A model generated the notes under the pieces. That model saw nothing but the letters and a program-made list of their open reading frames with translations, ran no database searches and was not told where the DNA came from. A DNA stretch of 11,474 nucleotides from Flavobacterium sp. UBA6195. GTDB lineage: Bacteria > Bacteroidota > Bacteroidia > Flavobacteriales > Flavobacteriaceae. Shown in pieces: positions 6,480-11,474 of this stretch (position 1 is the first letter of the stretch; each line of letters begins with the position of its first letter). A program made the position numbers and the translations under genes. The stretch is from positions 1-11,474 of the forward strand of contig NZ_DITB01000076.1 in the NCBI RefSeq assembly GCF_002422095.1, given 5' to 3'.

Positions 6480-6518
6480 AAAAAAGCCGAATTTCAATAT
6501 TGAAATTCGGCTTTTTTT
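6480..6518. terminator. bidirectional terminator, perfect 38-bp palindrome
   Basis: The sequence from 6480 to 6517 is a perfect inverted repeat: A6 GCCGAATTTCAAT and its exact complement meet without spacer, so the RNA forms a long stem with a minimal loop and a run of seven T follows (6512-6518). Because the flanking A and T runs are symmetrical, it works for both strands: it ends yajC on the plus strand and the DUF1801 gene on the minus strand. The stop codon of the latter (6517-6519) overlaps the palindrome by one base. Confidence 0.9.
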
Positions 6519-7095
6519 ATGCTCTGTATTTGTCGTTTAAACCTCTACCTTCTAAAATCATTGGAATGACTTTATCTAAACGAGTCATTTGTGTTTTTTC
6601 TTGCTTGGCTGAAGTTATGTGTTCAATGAATTCTCTCTGCTTGTAAGGAGAAAACGTATTAAATTTGGCTAAAAGTTCTCGATTTTTATCAAATTCTTTT
6701 TGCAAAATTTCAGGGATTATGGTTTCTTTTTTTTCTTTTGGAATTGCTAATCCTTTTTCTTCAATCACTATGGCTTCTTTAATATAGGCTAAAATCAACT
6801 TCTCATTGATTTCGTTAGCGGAATTAAATCGCATTTGACGTAAGGATTTGGTGTTTTCTTCATTTGCATTGATGAGCAATTTCTTTTCATCTTTCAAAAA
6901 AACACCATTGTAAAACCAAATTCCAAAATAGGATTTAAAACCACCGATACCAACTACATTTTTGTTTTTATAGGTATAAACAGGACCGCCCCATTTTGTA
7001 GTTTCAATTAAAGGTGTTTTCCGAATGATAGCGTGTAATTGCTCTAATTCGTTTTCCCATTGGTTGGTTTTATTCCATTTGTTTTCTTTTTCCAA
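6517..7095 (-). CDS. DUF1801 / YdeI-OmdA family protein
   Basis: A 192-residue cytoplasmic protein with two recognisable parts. Residues about 8-115 resemble DUF1801 (frataxin-like YdhG/YdeI fold): ETTKWGGPVYTYKNKNVVGIGGFKSYFGIWFYNG at 31-64 is characteristic. Residues about 135-190 resemble the YdeI/OmpD-associated (OmdA) C-terminal helical region: FNTFSPYKQREFIEHITSAKQEKTQMTRLDKVIPMILEGRGLN. Family members have been linked to bacteriocin protection, but the biochemical function is unknown. The start is TTG at 7095: an in-frame stop lies eight codons upstream, the next ATG is only at codon 88, and an exact -7 element sits just upstream. It ends inside the terminator shared with yajC. No relation to neighbouring genes is evident. 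Confidence 0.82.
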   Translation of the reverse strand: MEKENKWNKTNQWENELEQLHAIIRKTPLIETTKWGGPVYTYKNKNVVGIGGFKSYFGIWFYNGVFLKDEKKLLINANEENTKSLRQMRFNSANEINEKLILAYIKEAIVIEEKGLAIPKEKKETIIPEILQKEFDKNRELLAKFNTFSPYKQREFIEHITSAKQEKTQMTRLDKVIPMILEGRGLNDKYRA

Positions 7096-7117
7096 AATAG
7101 TATGCTTTTGTGTTTAT

Positions 7118-7125
7118 CAAATGTA
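7118..7125 (-). promoter_or_regulatory. -7 element for the DUF1801 gene
   Basis: On the minus strand TACATTTG (7125-7118) is an exact match to TAnnTTTG. The only TTTG upstream lies 25 bases away, somewhat beyond the usual spacing. The transcript would start near 7111, about 15 bases before the TTG start codon at 7095, which supports that unusual start. Confidence 0.45.
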
Positions 7126-7137
7126 AATAATCTTCAT

Positions 7138-7163
7138 AAAAAAAGAGGAACAAAGTCCTCTTT
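7138..7163 (-). terminator. terminator of the M28 peptidase gene
   Basis: AAAGAGGA (7142-7149) and TCCTCTTT (7156-7163) form an eight-pair stem with a six-base loop. On the minus strand the hairpin lies nine bases after the peptidase stop codon and continues directly into a run of seven T (the A run at 7138-7144), a standard intrinsic terminator. Confidence 0.85.
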
Positions 7164-7172
7164 AATTTGATT

Positions 7173-9413
7173 TTAGAATTTTACTTTTACAGTAATTGGT
7201 TTGCCGTTTCTCATTATGGTTACGTCTTTTTCATCGCCAACACTTAATTTGGATAAGCAATCCATATAACCGTATACTTCTTTTATTTCACAATCTCCAA
7301 TTTTTACTAGAATATCACCCGCTAAAATTCCCGCTGCATGAGCTGGACGATTATCCGTAACACCATCAATATGTAAACCATCTCCATGATCGGTGTAATC
7401 AGGCATAATTCCTAAAGTTACTTTGTATTTTGGAACTACTTTTTCAGTATTCATAGCTGTTTTAGTGAACTCAACTTTCTCTAATTTCTCAATTTCTGAA
7501 CAAACTCTGCATACATAATCCGTAATGTTTCTTACACCGTAGTAATTGATTTTATCCTCATCATCACTTGGTTTGTGATAATCATTATGAGTACCAGTAA
7601 AGAAAAACAACACTGGAATATCTTTTAAATAAAATGAAGTGTGGTCAGAAGGTCCTTGTCCTGCAAGGTCTAAAGTAACATTAAAGCCAGCAGGTTTATT
7701 TTTGTTTACGATTTTTGTGAATTCTGGAGAAGTTCCTACGCCACCCACAGTTAACCCTTTATCTGCATTTAATCTTCCAATCATATCCATGTTTATCATC
7801 GTTACTACATTAGGATATAATGATTTTAAAGTTTCTGCCATGTGTTTTGAACCAATTAAACCATCTTCTTCGCCTGAAAATAGAGCAAAAATATAATTCG
7901 CATTTTCTTTGGTTTTGTTTTTTGATAGCATACGAGCTAATTCCAAAACTCCAGCAACACCAGAAGAATTATCATCTGCTCCGTTATGAATTTCACCATG
8001 TGAATTAGGTTTTGTAGAATGGTTGTGTTCGTTTAAACCTAAATGGTCGTAATGTGCTCCAATAATGATGGTTTTAGAAGCTTTGTTATCTAAAAACGCA
8101 ATTACATTGGTTCCTTGATTGGCTTTGTCACCCGAACCATCTGTAGCATGAGGATTCAATTTTACTTTGTAATTGAATTTTTGGAAATAACTATTGTTTG
8201 CATAAGGTTTTAATCCTAAAGCTTTGAATTCTTTTGCAATATAATCGGCAGCTTTTTTCTCGCCTTCTGAACCCGTTAAACGTCCTTGTAATTCGTCAGA
8301 AGCTAAATAACTAATGTGTTTCTTTAGTGACTTTGGTTGTGCAATTTCGGCAGCATCACCTTCAACCCAATCCGCGATGAACACATTGGTTTCTCTTGGT
8401 TTGCTTTGCATTCTGTTACTAGAGAACACTAATTTTTTTCCATCAGGAGAAAACATTGGAAACGCATTAAATTCGCTTTCCCAAGTAATTTGCTGTAAAT
8501 TTTCACCATTGGTATCAATCATGTACAATTGGAAATCATAACCACGTGTGGAATGATGATTCGAGGAGAAGATAATTTTTTTATCAGAAGGGTGGAAGTA
8601 AGGTGCCCAATTGGCTTTCCCAAGATTCGTAATCTGTTTTAAATCAGTACCATCGATGTTGCAAGTATAGATTTCCATTTCAGATGGCGCTACTAAATTT
8701 TGTGCTAATAAATCTTTATACTCTTTAATCGCTTCAGGCGTTTTTGGACGAGATGAACGGAATACGATTTTCTTACTATCATGCGAAAAGAAGCAACCAC
8801 CATCATATCCTAATCCAGAAGTGATTTGTTTTAAATTGCTACCATCAATATCCATTACATAGATTTCCAAATCACCACTTCTAATACTGGTGAACGCAAT
8901 TTTCTTTCCGTCAGGTGAAACCACAGCTTCTGCATCATAACCTGGAGAATTAGTGAATTGTTTTACAATATTTCCTTTTAAATCAGCCATGTAAATGTCA
9001 AATTCAGGATAAATTGCCCAAAGATATTTACCATCAATTGGTTTTGGTGGAGCCGGACATGCATGATCTGCTGCGTGAGTGGAAGCGTAAATAATATGTT
9101 TCCCATCAGGCATATAGAAAGAACAAGTAGTTCTTCCTTTTCCAGTTGAAACTAATTGTAAGCTTTTTTCATTAAATTCTTGAGCTTGTAAATCCAACAT
9201 AAAGATTTGGTCGCACGAAACTCCAAAGGCTTTATTGGTAACTTGAAGCGTTAGTTTATCTCCTTTTGGACTAAAATAAGCTTCGGCATTATCTCCACCA
9301 AAAGTTAATTGTTTGATGTTTTTAAGATGTTTTTCTTGTGCTAACGTAATTGTAGAAATTGAGACAAGCGCAACTAATAATAGATTCTTTTTAAGGTTTA
9401 TTTTTTGAAACAT
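7173..9413 (-). CDS. secreted M28 metallopeptidase with TolB-like propeller and PDZ domain
   Basis: A 746-residue secreted peptidase. Residues 1-25 are a signal peptide (Lys-rich start, LLLVALVSISTI, TLAQ). Residues about 35-350 hold six TolB/PD40-type propeller repeats, seen as FSPKGDKL, MPDGKHIIYAS, VSPDGKKIAFTS, FSHDSKKIVFRSS, FHPSDKKIIFSS and FSPDGKKLVFSS. Residues about 362-645 are an M28 aminopeptidase domain with a complete di-zinc site: GAHYDH (His454), GADD (Asp480), GEE (Glu515 catalytic, Glu516 ligand), NMDMIG (Asp543) and DYHKPSD (His613). Residues about 662-746 are a PDZ domain (AHAAGILAGDILVKIG). It probably acts in the periplasm or outside the cell, removing N-terminal residues from peptides. 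ATG 9413 starts the signal peptide; a longer frame would begin inside the pepT terminator. TATATTCG at 9457-9450 is a possible -7 element. Confidence 0.92.
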   Translation of the reverse strand: MFQKINLKKNLLLVALVSISTITLAQEKHLKNIKQLTFGGDNAEAYFSPKGDKLTLQVTNKAFGVSCDQIFMLDLQAQEFNEKSLQLVSTGKGRTTCSFYMPDGKHIIYASTHAADHACPAPPKPIDGKYLWAIYPEFDIYMADLKGNIVKQFTNSPGYDAEAVVSPDGKKIAFTSIRSGDLEIYVMDIDGSNLKQITSGLGYDGGCFFSHDSKKIVFRSSRPKTPEAIKEYKDLLAQNLVAPSEMEIYTCNIDGTDLKQITNLGKANWAPYFHPSDKKIIFSSNHHSTRGYDFQLYMIDTNGENLQQITWESEFNAFPMFSPDGKKLVFSSNRMQSKPRETNVFIADWVEGDAAEIAQPKSLKKHISYLASDELQGRLTGSEGEKKAADYIAKEFKALGLKPYANNSYFQKFNYKVKLNPHATDGSGDKANQGTNVIAFLDNKASKTIIIGAHYDHLGLNEHNHSTKPNSHGEIHNGADDNSSGVAGVLELARMLSKNKTKENANYIFALFSGEEDGLIGSKHMAETLKSLYPNVVTMINMDMIGRLNADKGLTVGGVGTSPEFTKIVNKNKPAGFNVTLDLAGQGPSDHTSFYLKDIPVLFFFTGTHNDYHKPSDDEDKINYYGVRNITDYVCRVCSEIEKLEKVEFTKTAMNTEKVVPKYKVTLGIMPDYTDHGDGLHIDGVTDNRPAHAAGILAGDILVKIGDCEIKEVYGYMDCLSKLSVGDEKDVTIMRNGKPITVKVKF

Positions 9414-9458
9414 AATTGTTTTGATTTTTATTGAATAAGAATAGAATTGCGAATATAC

Positions 9459-9490
9459 AAAAAAAGACAAGCTGTAAATTGCCTGTCTTT
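9459..9490 (-). terminator. terminator of pepT
   Basis: AAAGACA (9463-9469) pairs with TGTCTTT (9484-9490), and after one mismatch two G-C pairs extend the stem to a total of nine pairs around an eight-base loop. On the minus strand it lies 27 bases after the pepT stop codon and is followed by seven T (the A run at 9459-9465). It separates pepT from the peptidase gene downstream on the same strand. Confidence 0.8.
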
Positions 9491-9517
9491 ATAATAGTTA
9501 TCTATTATGAAATAGAT

Positions 9518-10762
9518 TTATTTTTTAGTTGTAGCTGTAATTTCAGCAATTTTCACAATAACTTCAGTAGCTTTAACCATACTTTCAACAGGAACATATT
9601 CATATTTCCCGTGGAAGTTATGACCACCTGCAAAGATGTTCGGACAAGGTAATCCTTTGTACGATAATTGACAACCATCAGTTCCACCTCGAATAGGTTT
9701 GATGATTGGTTTTATACCTAATTCTTTCATCGCTTTTTCGGCAATTTCAACAATATGGAAAACAGGTTTTACCTTTTCTTTCATGTTGTAGTATTGGTCT
9801 TTTACTTCCGCAATTACGATTTCTTCACCAAATTGTTTTTGCCATTTTTTATTGAATTTATTGGCTAATTCATGTATAAACTCTTTTCTTTCTTTGAATT
9901 TTTTAGCACTATGGTCGCGAATGATTAATTCAACCACTGTTTCTTCAATACTTCCAGAAATTCCAACTACGTGAAAGAATCCTTCGTAACCTTTAGTTTT
10001 TTCAGGAATTTCTTTCTTTGGTAATTTAGAAATGAATTGGTTGGCTAACAACATCGAGTTGATCATTTTTCCTTTAGCATATCCTGGATGAACGCTTTTT
10101 CCTTTGAATGTAATTTTAGCTCCAGCGGCATTGAAATTTTCGTACTCCAATTCTCCAATTTGACTTCCATCCATGGTGTAAGCCCAATCACAACCAAATT
10201 TTTCAACATCAAATTTATGAGCACCACGACCAATTTCCTCATCTGGCGTAAAACCTACACGAATTTTACCGTGTTTAATTTCTGGATGTTGAATAAGGTA
10301 TTCCATTGCCGACATAATTTCGGTAATACCCGCTTTATCATCGGCACCAAGTAATGTAGTTCCATCGGTAGTGATTAAAGTTTGTCCTTTATATAAAAGT
10401 AAATCTTTGAAATAACTTGGTGATAAAACGATATTTTGTTTCTTATTTAAAACGATATCACCACCATCATAATTTTTTACAATTTGAGGTTTTACGTTAG
10501 CTCCAGTAAAATCAGGTGTAGTGTCGTAGTGAGAAACAAAACCTATAGTAGGAACTTCGTGTTTTACATTACTTTCTAAAGTAGCCATAACATAACCATT
10601 TTTATCGATAGTTATATCGGTCATCCCCATTACTTTTAGTTCTTTTACTAATAGATTGGCTAGGTCTAATTGTTTTTTTGTGCTTGGAGTAGTATCTGAA
10701 TTTGGATCAGATTCGGTGTCTATAGTAACGTAGCTTATAAAGCGATTTATAATATGTTGCAT
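9518..10762 (-). CDS. pepT: tripeptide aminopeptidase PepT
   Basis: A 414-residue M20B metallopeptidase, close to the roughly 408 of E. coli PepT, that removes the N-terminal residue from tripeptides in the cytoplasm. All catalytic positions are visible: SHYDT with zinc ligand His78 and catalytic-site Asp80, LGADDKAG with bridging Asp141, TPDEEIG with general base Glu175 and ligand Glu176, MDG with Asp198, and AGGHNFHGKYE with His381. The lid/dimerisation domain lies at about 205-325 (FKGKSVHPGYAKGKMINS), and IRGGTDGCQLSYKGLPCPN near 358-375 is typical of PepT. No signal peptide. ATG 10762 is chosen because the longer frame starts at a TTG that forms part of the -7 element. It has its own promoter and terminator. 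It is divergent from katG. Confidence 0.95.
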   Translation of the reverse strand: MQHIINRFISYVTIDTESDPNSDTTPSTKKQLDLANLLVKELKVMGMTDITIDKNGYVMATLESNVKHEVPTIGFVSHYDTTPDFTGANVKPQIVKNYDGGDIVLNKKQNIVLSPSYFKDLLLYKGQTLITTDGTTLLGADDKAGITEIMSAMEYLIQHPEIKHGKIRVGFTPDEEIGRGAHKFDVEKFGCDWAYTMDGSQIGELEYENFNAAGAKITFKGKSVHPGYAKGKMINSMLLANQFISKLPKKEIPEKTKGYEGFFHVVGISGSIEETVVELIIRDHSAKKFKERKEFIHELANKFNKKWQKQFGEEIVIAEVKDQYYNMKEKVKPVFHIVEIAEKAMKELGIKPIIKPIRGGTDGCQLSYKGLPCPNIFAGGHNFHGKYEYVPVESMVKATEVIVKIAEITATTKK

Positions 10763-10777
10763 AATTAATATTTTGTA

Positions 10778-10785
10778 CAAATATA
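10778..10785 (-). promoter_or_regulatory. -7 element for pepT
   Basis: On the minus strand TATATTTG (10785-10778) matches TAnnTTTG exactly, about 16 bases before ATG 10762, so the leader would be very short (roughly ten bases). No TTG is seen at the expected -33 distance. The in-frame TTG at 10780-10778 that could extend the protein is the end of this element. Confidence 0.5.
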
Positions 10786-10822
10786 AATATTAATACGGTA
10801 TTTTTAGAGTATAAGAGCAGTA

Positions 10823-10858
10823 CTATTTAAAATAGGTATTTCTTATAGTAGACTATAA
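10823..10858. promoter_or_regulatory. two inverted repeats between pepT and katG
   Basis: CTATTT-A-AAATAG at 10823-10835 is a 6-1-6 inverted repeat and TTATAGT-AG-ACTATAA at 10843-10858 is a 7-2-7 inverted repeat. The second resembles Fur/PerR-family operators (PerR consensus TTATAATnATTATAA) but with two central bases instead of one. They lie 61 to 111 bases from the two divergent starts, in an A+T-rich gap. Regulation of katG by a peroxide sensor is plausible but inferred. The remainder of the gap contains no gene. Confidence 0.35.
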
Positions 10859-10932
10859 CTCTTTATCAATAAAATCTATACTTATATAAAAAATAACATT
10901 CTAAAGTATAAAAAAACCATTTTAAATTAATC

Positions 10933-10940
10933 GAAATTTG
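10933..10940 (+). promoter_or_regulatory. weak -7 candidate for katG
   Basis: GAAATTTG differs at one position from TAnnTTTG and would start a transcript about 25 bases before ATG 10970. There is no TTG at the expected -33 distance. An activator-dependent promoter would explain the missing element, but the call is weak. Confidence 0.3.
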
Positions 10941-10969
10941 ATCAACTTTAAAAACAAATAATTAGCTTT

Positions 10970-11474
10970 ATGAAAAGAGTATTAGTAACAACCAGTTTAT
11001 TTCTTGGGTTATTTGCAATAGCACAGGAAACGGCTACTTGTCCAGTAACAGGGAGAACGATGAGTATTTCTAAAGAAAATCCTCACAGCGGACCTCATGC
11101 TGCTGATTATCACAACAGCAAGAATAGCACTACTACCACTCCTGCAACTGTGGGGACTACAACAGTTGATAGAAACAAACAGTGGTGGCCAAATCAATTG
11201 AATTTGAATGTATTACGTCAGAATTCTGAAAAGTCAGATCCTATGGGAGCAAAATTTGACTATGCAAAAGAATTCCAATCGTTAGATTATGAAGCTTTAA
11301 AGAAAGACTTACGTACCTTAATGACACAATCACAAGAGTGGTGGCCAGCCGATTTTGGTCATTACGGAGGATTGTTCATTCGTATGGCGTGGCACAGTGC
11401 GGGAACGTATAGAACTGGCGACGGTAGAGGAGGAACTCGTGCTGGAATGCAACGTCAGACTGTGAAAAAACTCA
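10970..11474 (+). CDS. katG: catalase-peroxidase KatG, 5' part, with signal peptide
   Basis: The first 168 codons of a haem catalase-peroxidase, which destroys hydrogen peroxide; the full family length is over 700 residues. Residues 1-19 (MKRVLVTTSLFLGLFAIAQ) look like a signal peptide, so the enzyme should be periplasmic. Then come CPVTG at 24-28, a Thr/Ser-rich linker at about 50-66, WWPNQLNL at 72-79, DPMGAKFDYAKEF, the conserved WWPADFGHYGG at 124-134 and the distal haem motif LFIRMAWHSAGTYR with Arg138, Trp141 and His142. Homology holds through GDGRGGTRAGMQR (150-162). The family then continues FAPLNSWPDN, but here the frame reads QTVKKL and the window ends. No reading frame restores the family sequence in those last 19 bases, so the gene may be interrupted or the end may be an assembly artefact. 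Confidence 0.88.
   Translation, partial: MKRVLVTTSLFLGLFAIAQETATCPVTGRTMSISKENPHSGPHAADYHNSKNSTTTTPATVGTTTVDRNKQWWPNQLNLNVLRQNSEKSDPMGAKFDYAKEFQSLDYEALKKDLRTLMTQSQEWWPADFGHYGGLFIRMAWHSAGTYRTGDGRGGTRAGMQRQTVKKL

Noticed and set aside
7639..8008. Two overlapping plus-strand open frames within the M28 peptidase gene
   Set aside because: They are antisense to the catalytic domain, resemble no family and have no promoter or start context.
9414..9470. N-terminal extension of the M28 peptidase
   Set aside because: It would begin at a TTG inside the pepT terminator and place residues before a complete signal peptide.
11009..11197. Minus-strand open frame opposite katG
   Set aside because: Its Ser/Cys-rich translation is the shadow of the Thr/Ser and Trp codons of katG.
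11440..11474. Simple frameshift at the end of katG
   Set aside because: All three plus frames after base 11455 were read; none restores FAPLNSWPDN, so a single insertion or deletion does not explain the divergence.
1..11474. tRNA, rRNA, CRISPR array, prophage or toxin-antitoxin genes
   Set aside because: No cloverleaf, rRNA segment, regular spaced repeats, integrase or paired small genes were found; the gaps between genes are short and hold only promoters and terminators.

Overview
The window reads as ordinary chromosome of a member of the Bacteroidota, most likely Flavobacterium or a close relative in the Flavobacteriaceae. The evidence is the strong A+T bias, the lack of Shine-Dalgarno sequences, several promoter-like sites of the Bacteroidota type (TTTG, about 20 bases, TAnnTTTG), lipoprotein signals ending in LTSC or AVSC, and marker families: a DUF3276/PUR-type protein, a greatly enlarged NusB, a DUF1573 lipoprotein and a secreted TolB-propeller/M28/PDZ peptidase. 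I see no phage, CRISPR, toxin-antitoxin or integron structure and no RNA gene.

Layout from left to right. (1) 97-716, plus strand: a rhodanese lipoprotein and a small DUF2892 membrane protein, closed by a hairpin with a cUUCGg loop. (2) 784-1116, plus: a CsaA-like tRNA-binding/chaperone protein starting directly after that hairpin. (3) 1172-3383, minus: a DUF3276 protein and, upstream of it, a half-size ABC exporter. (4) 3577-4680, plus: leucine (Glu/Leu/Phe/Val family) dehydrogenase with a well-formed promoter, divergent from the exporter. (5) 4764-6464, plus: nusB, DUF1573 lipoprotein and yajC, behind their own promoter and leader hairpin and ended by a perfect 38-bp palindromic terminator. 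(6) 6517-7095, minus: a DUF1801/YdeI-OmdA family protein sharing that terminator. (7) 7173-9413, minus: the secreted M28 peptidase. (8) 9518-10762, minus: tripeptidase PepT. (9) 10970 to the window end, plus: the 5' part of a catalase-peroxidase gene (katG) with a predicted signal peptide.

Functionally the genes are housekeeping: RNA and translation (NusB, CsaA), protein export (YajC), peptide and amino-acid use (M28 peptidase, PepT, leucine dehydrogenase), sulfur or redox chemistry (rhodanese/DUF2892) and peroxide defence (KatG). The secreted peptidase, PepT and leucine dehydrogenase would fit a protein-degrading lifestyle, but that link is inference. Almost every transcription unit ends in a recognisable intrinsic terminator.

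The points most worth a second look are these. The last 19 bases of the katG frame depart abruptly from a highly conserved part of the family, suggesting an insertion or an assembly end. The rhodanese and DUF2892 domains, fused in E. coli YgaP, are separate neighbouring genes here. A strong terminator lies inside the longest possible csaA frame. A hairpin with a GCAA loop starts the nusB leader. The ABC exporter has Asp in place of the catalytic Glu and no adjacent partner. Inverted repeats lie between pepT and katG. I found no convincing undescribed system.
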